From NCBI RefSeq assembly GCF_910592395.1, contig NC_088312.1, forward strand, positions 11,224,001-11,284,000: a DNA stretch of 60,000 nucleotides. Direction: 5' to 3'. Positions 12,001 to 23,780 of this stretch are shown piece by piece. The stretch comes from Lineus longissimus (Eukaryota; Nemertea; Pilidiophora; Heteronemertea; Lineidae). The notes beneath the pieces are model-generated. The model saw only the letters and a program-made list of their open reading frames with translations. It did not search any database and was not told the DNA's origin. The position numbers and the translations under genes were made by a program. Within the stretch, counting starts at the first letter, position 1; each line of letters opens with the position of its first letter.

Positions 12001-15000
12001 ACCTCTGTAAGCAGAAAAATAAGGGAAATTACAGTGTTTTGGGCCCGCAAATGGATTGTTTCTATTCAATTTACCTCTCTGTATCATGACATCTCCCAAA
12101 AGGGTCAGCATTTATCAGTCTCAAGTGTAATCCTAATTGTCAAGAGGTTCTACTGAAAGTTTTTTGGCTGGTAGTCTCAGGCGTGCAATCCATTGAAAAC
12201 CCCTTCTTTTCTTTTATCCAAAAACGATGTGAAAGTTGCGGTATAAAACAGGACTGATCAGATGGTAGATGGTAGCCATCGTTCAAAATGATAAGCTCGA
12301 TCTACCTCATTAAGTGGGACAGCAGGGTGGTTGCAGGTATTTTGACAACTTATTCAGCTGGGACACCGAGTCTGGAATGCGGGCCATCGCTGGGAGAATA
12401 TCACGCTGATTTATCGGCTGTTGTTCGTTAGTCCTGAAGTCTCCTTCTCTGACTTTTGTTGAACGATCATCCAATGATGTGGAAAAGCAACCCGAAGAGT
12501 ATGATTGGCAAATTTCTTTTAATACGTTTAAATCTGGACTTGAATGGTACATTTAAATGTTTTTCTGTTGATGAGCGACAGAATGGGTGGGTCAACACCG
12601 AACACCTTCGGTGTGCATGCATGCAGCTTGTTCGCTTTCCTCTTCTCCAATTGACAGGAAATGTAAACTTAGAAGTGTGTGTTGGGGATCAAGTCAGATT
12701 ATGTTCGGCAAAGAAAAAAGGCTCTAGCCACGTGGAGCCATTCGCCAAACACCAGACCTTTGTTTAGGCCTAGACGCAAATCCGTGGGTGGTGAAAAAGT
12801 GGCATACGAACTGGATGGCCTCAAATAACAAATTCAACAAGTGATGTTTCTTTCTTTCAATAAGGTCGAAGTTCGCGTTTCCTGTTTTTTTTCTCCCCGT
12901 GATTGCTCCGAGATTGGCTGCATCAGAAGCTGACATGCTTCAGGAGCGTGCGACCTGACCTTGATGTGCAGCCGAGAGCAAAAACAAAAGTGCGCGGGGC
13001 TCGCTACCCATCAGGCCACGTTGGCACACTCCCATGCCGTGTAGATTCAAAAATCTTCATGACTTGACATAGTCGCGTACCAGAGGCTTTCACATGCTCC
13101 TCCCCTTGCTTCAAGATGCAGAGTGAGAATGATGCTTGTGTTTCTCTCTGTGGCGGGTCTTTGCTGATGATGGCTGCGACTATAACTCCCGGGCTTCGAA
13201 AGCGGTTGTCACCAATCGTCCTTGAAAAATTACGAAAAAAAACAGGGACTGTCCTTCTTTGATTGTGCTGGTATTTCCAGGTCTCCCACATCCGAAACCC
13301 TTTTGTCCGTCAATTAGTTATCCCTCGCAATCAGTTTGTCGCGTAATGGACCATCGATTGATAATGTACCCAAGTTGCTTGCACTATACCTCGATAGCCT
13401 AATCATTACTGCCATATTGAGCTTCAGGGTAACACCAACCTTATAGTCGAGGGGAGGAGCATGCGGTTGACCATGGTATTCAAAGATGCGTAGATCTCTT
13501 TGTCCAAGTTTACCGTGTGGAACCCCAAAAGTGTTCACAGATGTGGATACCTGTGTTTGGATCACTTCCACCTTTTTACCATATATGCCTAAGCAAATGC
13601 GTGACATATTTCGATGACCTCGAGATACCAACAAAGAAAATACATCCGCAGTTGGTTGCTTTTTGAATTGACGAGAAACTGTAACTCATTTGTACAGCAT
13701 CAACGAATGAAATGCATACCAAATAAAAGCCAATTTGGTCTGGAACCATGATTTCCTTACGTATTTAATCTAGCATTTGTCGTCTGCCCTGCAAAATGTA
13801 CATGGAACGTGCGGTGGTTTAGGGGTAACTTTGAGTTGGAATTGTTGCAGAAAGCAGGCGACACATTAACTTGGCACGTGTAAACGATATTCTGAATCGC
13901 AATTACCCGACCAACAGGTTGACATATCGCCAATATGGGCCAATAACTCGCTTCATTTCGGTGGCCTGGCATGCGTCTGGTTCGCGTTTTCTTTGTTTCC
14001 CGATGTCCCATTGGGTAATTCGTGGTCGGTCTGGCGCGAGATTACTTGTTTTTATCTCTGAGATGTCGAAATACAAGTAATGAGCCAAAATAAACAAGAT
14101 ACCAAAGACACCTAATTAGACCTAGGGTCGAATCCGGGAGGAATAAGCCAGAATTCACCTGCAAACCACAGGGTATCAATCTTAACCATTTTTTTTCATA
14201 GGACACCATGTCGCTTTTTCGGTTTTTCTAATTGCCAATTTATCCCTAGCATGTGATAGCGATAGCAAAAAGTAGGCCCAGCAGAATGGTTTGTAGCATC
14301 GGACCATACTCATTTGAATTCATAAAGATTTCCCGCTCAGGGGACGGCTAAAACTGGTTGACTCTCCGAGCAGCCATCCGGGTCAGAAGCCATTATCCTC
14401 TGCCTCTGAATAGCAAGAATACGCATATCCCTCGATCCTGCAATGGAGTGAAATAGCCCTGATGCTAATTAAATGATGACCTGGTCATGTGAATTTAACG
14501 CCGGTCATCTTGGACGCCATCTTGATCTTTTTTCGATGGTCGGGGATGCTCATGCATGGTTCTATTTTCCCGAAACTGCGATGATGTGGACACGGGGACT
14601 GACGTCCAGAAAGACCTCCACCGACTGCAGAAACAAACAAATCGAGATGCCTGGGGAGATTGACAAAGGTATGGACGTTTGACTCTATATTTGGCGAAGT
14701 ATGCCAGTCGTCTGGTCGCAGGAGATACGGTTGTGATTCCAGCAAATAACAAAAAGAGGTGAAGTAACTCAAGTTCCATGTCAACCTAACATGGGTGTAT
14801 CAACCTGTCTATTTCCATATTGATATAACATAAGTATGTCATTTTGGGTGAATGAGAGAGGGCCATGTCCCGCAACACATTCTCACCGTCAACATTTTTC
14901 ATTCATTCATAAAAATAGTTCACGGTATTGAACACAGGGTGTTTCAGAAAATGCAACGCGAGAACGATATTGGAAAGAAGTGCGTCAGAAGGAATTCCGA

Positions 15001-15602
15001 TTAGATCTTTATTGAAACAAGGAGGCCAAAGACTGTACCAAACAGGGGACCACCTGGACCGGTTCTAACCCTCACAGGGAAACTGCGGCAGTACCCTATA
15101 TATCAGACCGCTTTTAGCCCATGCAGTTCTGCCCTCTCTGAAGATAGATAGTACCCGTCTAAATCCCATCCGCGACCTGCACGACATCTAGCGGATTTGA
15201 GAGGGGTACCAGTCTAATTTGAAGCAGGAAATCATTGTTGGCGTCGTATAATGGTATAAATGTGAGCATGCATGCTGTAGTCTATTTCAGCCAAGTGTAT
15301 CGTATGCCGAAACCAACAATGCAAATATGTGAAGCTGTATTTCAATGATCTGCAAGTGATTTCGGCAGACAGAAAAAGTGTTAAACTTTACTCTGTGTAT
15401 CGTGAGTTCTGATTGGTTGAAAAAGGAGTTTTTATTGGCCACCCACACCATCATGTATAAAAACTTGAAAGAATGTGTTTCATTCATTCATGTCATGTCT
15501 TTCACAAAAAGTATGTCACACAACTGTAAATCATTCCGTTACCTACTAACTGATGCAATGCATTCTTTGGTGACGTCATTAACCTCATTACAACTCTTTA
15601 CC
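9062..15602. other. No gene recognised
   Basis: About 6.5 kb of CpG-rich unique sequence. Hand count gives about 26 CpG in 12961-13560, near the number expected from base composition. A 12-bp palindrome ACATTTAAATGT lies near 12549. I see no mobile element ends, tRNA or convincing exon chain. Confidence 0.4.
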
Positions 15603-16103
15603 TCATCTTTCACAGATTGAAGAGTTCTCCCATAGCGAAGTCGTGCTAAATGAGCGCAACATCCAGACCGTCACCAATGCACCCCACTCATCCTTCCCGA
15701 TCAAGTCAAATATCCTAACTTTACTGGCACATAATTTAGAAGGCCTTGGCCTCTCATTGCATTTGCCGTGGTGCTGACAATCATGCAGAAGATCCAAAAG
15801 ATGGTCTGGGATTGCAATGCTAGCCCTCTTGTCGAGCAGGTCGTGCAATCTCATGACTTGTCGCAGCAAAATAAGATGGGCTTTGATTTCTCGCTTCATC
15901 TCACGCACTCTCCCAGGCGAATCCAGTCTACGGCAAGACATTCGCAACGCTTTCGTCGCCTGGGCTGTATGTTGTGCGTCCCCTTTATCGATATATAGGG
16001 ACGTGCTGGGATCTTCGGGCGAAAAGTGGGCTATACCCCGGGTGTGGACGTGAGAGGCGCTTGGACTGTACCCTTTTCGCTCTTTCCCTCGTCTCTTCCG
16101 CAA
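15603..16103 (-). CDS. Longest ORF in the window, 166 codons, unidentified
   Basis: The minus-strand frame runs from 16103 to 15603. It begins very basic (MRKRRGKERKG). The middle is predicted helical, with spaced Leu and Ile (segments such as EIKAHLILLRQV and HLLDLLHDCQHH). The C-terminal part has no pattern I recognise. Two plus-strand ORFs overlap its centre, which lowers its value. No start-site context, splice sites or upstream promoter was seen. It could be a coding exon, a fragment of an old mobile element, or chance. I do not know its function. Confidence 0.22.
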   Translation of the reverse strand: MRKRRGKERKGYSPSASHVHTRGIAHFSPEDPSTSLYIDKGDAQHTAQATKALRMSCRRLDSPGRVREMKREIKAHLILLRQVMRLHDLLDKRASIAIPDHLLDLLHDCQHHGKCNERPRPSKLCASKVRIFDLIGKDEWGALVTVWMLRSFSTTSLWENSSICER

Positions 16104-19100
16104 AACAATTGTGTAGGTAACCTTGTTGGACCACTACTGACTGAACTGTGAAAAATACTTTTATGGTCTAGACATTCTGGGTCATGGAAACGGTCTAGGG
16201 CTCCGAAATCAGCTGATCGAGAGTTCCAGATATATACCACAGGATGTCGAACAAATGATTTTAACTCTGAGAGCTTCACTTTTATGCGGATTAAAGATAC
16301 TGTGCATGTGGATTAAAGATAGGCTTACCATTTTGACCTTAAACCATGTTCAAGAATATTCATTTAGTGTGGTTCATAATTTGTTTACTGAAACCTCGCG
16401 GACGGAGCAACAGTTGGTCCAACGGGATGTATCAAACCGGTTCTACATCGGCACGCCCAGCTATAGTCCAGTCAGTCTATTCCAGGTTAAATAAACTACC
16501 AATGACTTAGCATCGATGTATGACCCCATGTACGAAATGCATGGTATTTTAAGTCAACTTTGGGTGACCTAGACTTCATTATTTCGCTGTGTCAGAGTCG
16601 CCTTGTGCCCTAAGCATCTTAGTCCTCCAAACCACATGGCAGCCTTCGCCCCTTGAATGCTGCGCTACATTATTGCTGTTCAACAATTCATAAATGATAC
16701 AAAACGACAAAAAATAAGGTAATTTAATCGTGATCACCTAAAGGTCGTGCATTAGTGTGAGCTGATAGTTATTCTTTAGCACGCCTGGTGTCATCTAGTG
16801 AATAGGGTCTTCACCCTTAGTTTGCATCCCGCTCCCCGGCGACGATCCGGGGGGCCCAGCTATACTCCAAAGACAGGCTATACTCAAGGTCGACCAAGTT
16901 GAAAATTAACCGTAATGACAAACAAATAGGCCTCGGCTTTACGCATCCCGGCGTTATATTCTTTCAGTCAAATTGAAATGCCAACCTATCATCCATCTGT
17001 TGACTTCATGTAGCAAGGTTCGCGACTCATGTTTGCCAAAGCTGTATAAGGCCAATATACTTAGCCTGCCACGCCTTAAAACTTGCGTTTCGAGATTCAT
17101 GCGATTCCGGCAATTACAAAATTAACACCTTTCTTTCACTAGGAATCTACTTGGAAGAACACCTTGGCATCACCGGACACCTGATGATTTACCATGATTT
17201 TCCCCGTTTTCTTGACAGCTGATTTTAGGCCCCAGTGACAACTGGGGACGTTACTGGTAGACTCCAGGGGCTATATGTCCATTCGTCATCCTATTCATAC
17301 CTCCTCGTTGGGTTAGGGGAGGCACGAGGCCGATTCACTGCGTCCGGAGTGTATGGGAATGAGACTGATGCCAATTAGTGTCTCAAACAGATGCCCATGT
17401 TAAGATCGTTTTATATTTGGCTAATGAGGAACCATTTTTGTTTGTTTTGGTGATCTTCGCCTGCTTTCGCGTAAATTTTTTGAGGCCATTGCAGAAGGTA
17501 GACTTCCCGGTAACGCAGCTTGTCAGAAAGGCGGATGGGTCGAGAAAAAACTAGGTAAACCAGGTTATCTAATCACTGTAACTTGGTCAGGACGTAACTC
17601 TTAAAGATAGCTTATCCTGCCTTTAAGTTGATTTTCGTGATCTACCAGGGGTTAAAACTAGTGGTAATAATATTCCAACCAGGAAGTCTCAATTAGTTGT
17701 AAATGAGCACGGCAAGCTTTGATTGGCCAAAAACCACTGTTTTAAAGAATCCAGTTACGTTTTTCCCCGTCGGTGTTAATTTCACCAACCCACTTCCTTT
17801 GTAAAGAACATCGTCCGGTTGCTAATAAGCGAAAATGAGAAAAAGACGAGTAAGCCGGATGGACCATGCAGGCCTTTAAAAATCACTTCAGTAAGTCCCA
17901 AGATCATTAAAAGTACCATTGAATGTACTTTACAACCTAAATTATACAGACCTATATATACTTGTACAGCAACAAACTTCGATTTTTTTTTTATCGACAA
18001 CATGAAAAATAGAAAATATACCCTGAGTGGGAGATCGAATACGAAAAAACATTTTCAACCATCACTGTCAGGCTGCATTGTAAAAAATAATGAGAGGTGA
18101 GTGAAGTACCTTTAACAATTTCGTTCATATGATAGATTGTAGTGGGAGTGTAAATTGATACGCAAGTCATTGATACTTTCGCTTTGTTGCATTCCAGCAT
18201 AATATCTAACCACAAATTAGCTAACCTACTTCGGGAAAAGTCGTGAGAAATTAGGTGGGGGGCATGCCGACTCATCGGCGGTGAATATCAGTCCTAAAGT
18301 CCCCTCTTTGAAGGATGGATATACGCACAACGACGGTGGATCGGCATGGGTGGGGGTGAATCGCCGACATATACTGCATGTCCGGGGCGATTCCCCGCCA
18401 GGCAAGAAGGCGAAGGGGAGCAGGTGGCGCAAGTCGGACACGTTACATTACCTCACTTCAATCGGATGTCACACCTTTTAGCAACAAATAATATGAAATT
18501 ATGAATAATCTGATGTGAGCGTTTTCTGACTTGAACGTTTCCAACTCATGAACATCCAGTTTCTTCACCAGTGCAATCAAAATCTAAGTACGAATGTTCC
18601 TTTTCACACTTTTTATTTTCTTTTTTGGGGTGTTTTTTCCAGACGAGACAGTCTAAACCTGCTGCGAGCAATCGGTCTGTCGACAACCCCATACTTGTTG
18701 CATGGCGTAGCGCCCAACACGCGCCACTTTCTGGCATGTGGCCTCACTTCCGTTGCCAAGCGATCAATCTGAAATTCCACCATTTAAACCATCCATTTTT
18801 TTACCAATTTCAACCAGCAATTGTCACTTTCGAAAGTTTTAGTTATGTTTTATTGCCACTCGCCGCAGGCTGGATTGGTCATTCTGTTGGGATGGGATCA
18901 CATTTGAGGAGTATCCGGAGAGTATTTGACGAGTACTTGTTGTCACTGTGATAGATACTTACAAAAATCTGCATAATATATTTCATCTAATTGATCCCAG
19001 CAACGAAGAAGAGCAGCACCTTGGGGGTATTTACAAAATGATACCGCGCTCTCGGCCGCGCTCAGACAAAAGATGGCTGGCTCTCACAATGTCCTTTTTA

Positions 19101-19279
19101 ACAAGTAAAGCAGACGACAGGAGCATGAAATAAACAAAGATCGGTTCCATCTTATGTTTGCTCATTGAAACGTGTGCATTGTGCATATTTATAAGCCTAA
19201 ATGTACGCTATAATGATGTATGTGAAATGAACACGACCGCAGAAGTGTGGGTCTTTGTGTTTGTGTGGGGTTATTTTAG
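16104..19279. other. No gene recognised
   Basis: About 3.2 kb without a supported feature. A donor-like GAGAG followed by gtgagtg occurs near 18099 at the end of a 93-codon plus-strand ORF (17819-18100), but that ORF crosses a poly-T run and lacks an acceptor I trust. Only a short direct repeat of GGATTAAAGATA near 16289-16321 was noted. Confidence 0.4.
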
Positions 19280-19352
19280 ATGAATTGCGATACGTATTTT
19301 GGAAAGTGCTGTGAAAAAATGCCATATGGTGGTAAAAGAATCAGAAAACAGG
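19280..19352 (+). other. Candidate exon, 73 nt
   Basis: The acceptor (gtggggttattttag) ends at 19279 and the donor (AACAGG then gtaagc) follows 19352. The open frame starts with ATG directly after the acceptor and encodes 24 residues, Cys- and Lys-rich, with phase 1 exit. A stop lies just upstream in the same frame, so translation could start here. A compatible two-base continuation with an open frame exists after the AG at about 19636, but that acceptor is only moderate. No family is recognised. Confidence 0.22.
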
Positions 19353-22300
19353 GTAAGCGATGAAGTACCTGGCCAGAGTAGCTGGTTATGCGGTGTCCTC
19401 GTATTTGGTGAGGAGGATGACATCAATTCCCTTGTAGCACCACCCGAAATCAAGGTGAAAGCGTTACCAACCAGAACGTCTGCTGGCTCCGACACGCTGC
19501 CGCACGTGCGCGCGTGGAGCAAGTTGCAGCAGGGAAAAGTGGCAATGGTACTTGGGCGTAGGGTGTGGAGGAATGTTACATGCAATCAGCGCTCGACGCC
19601 ACCTGTCCATAGTAATGCCACGAGTGTTTGTTGCAGAAGTTGCAACCTGTGTTGGAGATGGATCAGTGAAACATTCCAGCATATGAAAACCATCCACGTG
19701 CCCATGATGCGAACCTTAAAATTACTTCGCCGAAAATTCGCGAGGGACAAAAAAACAGGAGGAGCAAACCGCTATATATACCGCTAATAGCAGTAAAAAC
19801 CTGATCAGTCTTTCCCCATACCTTGAGCTTCTCTTGGGCCCTCGGGATCCCTGCCCCCCGAAGATGTGCATGGAGGCGCAGTGTCCATCGGAAAGTTGAT
19901 GAAACGGTACGCGCTGGCAGAACTGAGTTACCCAGGGTGGCATGATTTGTCACTATAAAATGTGACATCCGATATGATTGAGATAAAAGTGGTTACACCA
20001 TGTTTTGACAGGAATGCTTTGACATACGCTTATGTGTGGGCCAACATCACTTAATTGACCACTGTAACATACCTGCATTCCAATGAAACTGTGCAGTATC
20101 TTCGACAAAATCAATGAAAGAAGGCATATCACACAGACTTATGACATCAAAACAAAACAGCACAGTATGCCGACAGAGGTCGGGCACCAAAACAAATATT
20201 AATAGATATCATTACCAATTACCCCTGTCATAAATATATATACAACAACTAATTTATACATAGCTTAGATAACCACACTTTGGCACAGGACGATAGGTTC
20301 CAAACGATAACATTTGGATTCGCGTTACCATATTTTGAAAATTCCTCCCTACGTCGCCATATCTCTTGACTGCATTCTTTTCGAACAAGATATGATAAAG
20401 TGGACGGTTGGAGGAAAATACATTCGGCAGTGAAAGGATGTAGGCATAAGCTATATGCCATGCATTCACGCTTTCACAGCTAGTTTATCGACTGAGGGTC
20501 TTTGAAAGCTAGAAAGCAACAATATGTCTCCATCACTAAGCCTCGTCCCCAGTCACCAATGCTCGAAGATCGACCACCCAAATACATTTATCACTAATCT
20601 CTCGCTTGAAGGCGCGTGGATTTACCAGTTTGTCTGCCAACTGTCAATCGATGTTCTCTTCTCGGTAAAAAAACCGAAACACGTCTTTAAATCCGAAACA
20701 CCATCAGTATTTATCGGAAAGAACACTTGGAGTGAACCCAGAGAAGTAAGGCCGAGTGAGCCCCGCGAGCGAACCATTCGATTTACATGTAATTCAATGG
20801 AGTAAATCCATGGAGTGAATTACGAAATAATCCAGCGCCATCTTTGAGTACCAGTACCAGTACTACTTCCGGAATAAAGAATTAGACTGCTGTTGTCCGC
20901 CGGAAAGGACACCGACTGTCCACGCGGCGGGCAAAGTAGTCGGTCAATATTGAAAAAAGAGATGACCATCAGAGTAGGCCTCTTTATCAAAGAAATCAGC
21001 AAATTGTGTCTTGAAAGTGAAAATCCGACTATGTTTTGCCCGAGGGTAAGAGGGTCGGGAACTGGTGAAGTATAGAAGACGTAATCAGTGCTGGTTCATC
21101 GTGTCGGCCCAATACTTGATTGTTTTCATCAATATTATGGATGCCAATGGAAATGATCAGACCGATTGGGGTTATTGACCGGAAACTAGATGAAAAATAT
21201 TCACTTTGTCCGCATGTGACCAATTAAAAGTCCGTTACCGTTTAAAAAACGTTGAAATTAACAGGATCACGAATGCCTTTGATCTTAACGAAAGCGGTGT
21301 CGTAAGAGTAGTTAGTGTCATATCTGACAACAAAGTCACGTCATATCTGATGCGGTAAACGAAATGGTGAAGATCGATCAAACTTTCCGTTTTCCTTCGG
21401 TGATGAGAGACTTCCTAGATTACTGGTATCTGCAGGCATCCAATAAGTCATTTATAGTGGCATGCAATCAATGCTTAAGGGTTAACTGATCACGTTCTAT
21501 ACTTGCGCTTCAACCAAATACAGACTGAGAAATGAATATCGGTATGCAAAGAAATCACGTGAAATGCATGCTTAATGACTAGATTCTTTTTTTAAAAGTG
21601 TGATGCCGCCAGATCGGTCATTTCCCAGCACAGCTAATTTATCAATCGTCACGTCCCACCATATTATAACTTTCGTAATCGAGTTCTCATTTTTTTGCCA
21701 TTCCTCGACGAAAGAGCATGTGAAAAGCTCGCATATGTACTTTCATTTTGATTGCAACGCAAGAATCAAGTTCCCACCCAGTTTGAAGCCGAAACGAATT
21801 CCCTTTTATGGTGTCACCAACCACAGGGGATGTAGAGCCCCACGCATGCAACTGCACGAGGAGCGACAAACTTAAATCCATCCTGAAGTCTTAGGCTCTT
21901 GTACTAAGGACAGCAAGTGTTGTTACACCGATTCGTGTATGTCATCATACATGCATCGAGACTGCTGCCAAATTGGAGGAAAGCTGGTGAAATGCTTGGT
22001 GCCTGTCACCGCTTGGCCTAAAGGTATCGTTCAAGGTTGGGACGAGCTCGCCGATCGAAAGGACTGCATATTACAGCTGGTGAAGAACAGAACGTGGAGG
22101 ACTTGGATGAACTACTGACATGTCATTGGGGTAACAGAAGGAAATCTTTGGAATCGGTTAACTACTGGTTAACTATCACATGAGGCAGAGCTTTTCCACT
22201 CTGTCTTCTTTCCCTGTCACCGAATGATTGAATGCTGTTCCGCTCCCACACTCCACAAATTGAATTTAATTTGGAACCATCAGACAGAGTTCAGTAATTT

Positions 22301-23309
22301 TAGCCCAGTTCCATTAATCTATGATTCGATTGTTTTACATCAGACGACAGGAATGTGGTCTATTATTGTACTTATCGAACTCGATTCGGGTAGACTAAGT
22401 GTTATGTTTATAAACACCATTGCACTTCCTCATGTATGTAACGACTGCAGGAAGGTCCAATATTCCGGCCTTGTTAGCTGGTTGTTCGTTTCAATCGCAT
22501 ATCTTTTCTTGAAACGATCATGTTCCGAAAGGTGTCCCCTTCCCGATATTATACCGCCTACAGAAAGGAAGAAGACCTCCTACTGTCGATACCCAGAGAC
22601 AATTCCAATGTAACACAGGTTTAGACAAACACCAGAACATTTTCTCATATTTCCTGTTACATGACTGTACGACCACCATTTCGCTGCGAGCCGGTGGAGG
22701 TGTTCACCCTACTTGGTAAGACTGTTCCTTTAAAGCATCAGATACCGTGGCTGGACTCAAACAGAACCGTAGCGTGTGCCGACTTGAGAGTTACTTTTGG
22801 AAGTAACCATATCTTAAAGTTTAGAATAAACCCAACATAGAAAACCTTTGAAAATATCTTCGGTGTTCCATTAGGAATCCACAGCCCAGCAAAGTTGGTT
22901 TTCACCATTTATTCGACGGCCCCCTCAAATGCAATATCACAAAGGTCTTCACAGAGAATATTGCGTAACCTTATCTCAATGTAGGACGAACATCACAATG
23001 GATATTTCCCTAATATGGTAAATGATACTTTTGAATATACCGGAACATCACGCTGTGAGGTGACCATGACGTGGGCTGGGCCTTCAAAGATCCAACCTTG
23101 AGGAACACCAGAGTTCACTTCACCTTGGACAGGAATCAACAACACATAGAAGTACGCACTTTCTCCAAAATGTGCGGTTCGTTCTGGTAAACTTTAACTG
23201 CTACATACCCTGAAGAGAACGACGTCAACATACAAAGGGTACGAACCTGGGAGCCCCCTCCCCACCTGTGTATCTTGTAGTTCTTTCAGGTGTCTTTACC
23301 TGAAGGGGC
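19353..23309. other. No gene recognised
   Basis: Unique sequence, CpG-rich: about 26 CpG in 21001-21600 by hand count. The plus-strand ORF at 19299-19787 (162 codons, non-ATG start) overlaps minus-strand ORFs and was not accepted. Short triplicated TACCAG occurs near 20850. Confidence 0.4.
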
Positions 23310-23780
23310 GTTGGCATGAAAGTGGCAAACACTTGATGGGCGACGTGGTGAGATGTGACCTCATCACTGCACCACTGCTTGTCTAACCCTTATAGGGTGG
23401 AGAGCTGCAGGGGCGGGTTTGTAGGCGAGTGAAGAAGAAGGGGCAACGAAAGACAACCGGTGAGACAAACGCTAAGAAGCATTGCAAGTGGCTAACACCA
23501 GGTGAGATGTGACCTCATCAGCGGTTACCTAACGCTCGGGCTGGGACTTCAGATGGACGTAGGACTAGGAGAGGCGCAAGATGCGAAGCTCTGCCTGCGA
23601 GTATAATAGGAACGGTGGGCGATTGTATGAAAGTGACACGCACTTGATGGGCGACGTGATGGGACGCGACCTCATCAGTGGTAAACTAACCCTTGGGCAA
23701 GGGGTCTGGTGCAGTGGGTCCATGAATATGGGAGAATGCGCAACAATGCCGAGTAAATGGCACCAGTGATATACAAATGT
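23310..23780. repeat. Degenerate tandem repeat, about 155 bp x 3
   Basis: GACCTCATCA recurs at 23357, 23511 and 23668, giving spacings of 154 and 157. The flanking sequence also matches between units: a segment with CACTTGATGGGCGACGTG occurs at about 23332 and 23642, and a CTAACSCTYRKG-like stretch follows the core in all three. The copies are clearly diverged, so the array is old. Unit borders are approximate. Confidence 0.6.

Noticed and set aside
19299-19787. 162-codon plus-strand ORF as a gene
   Set aside because: It starts at a non-ATG codon, overlaps two minus-strand ORFs of similar length, and shows no domain or start context.
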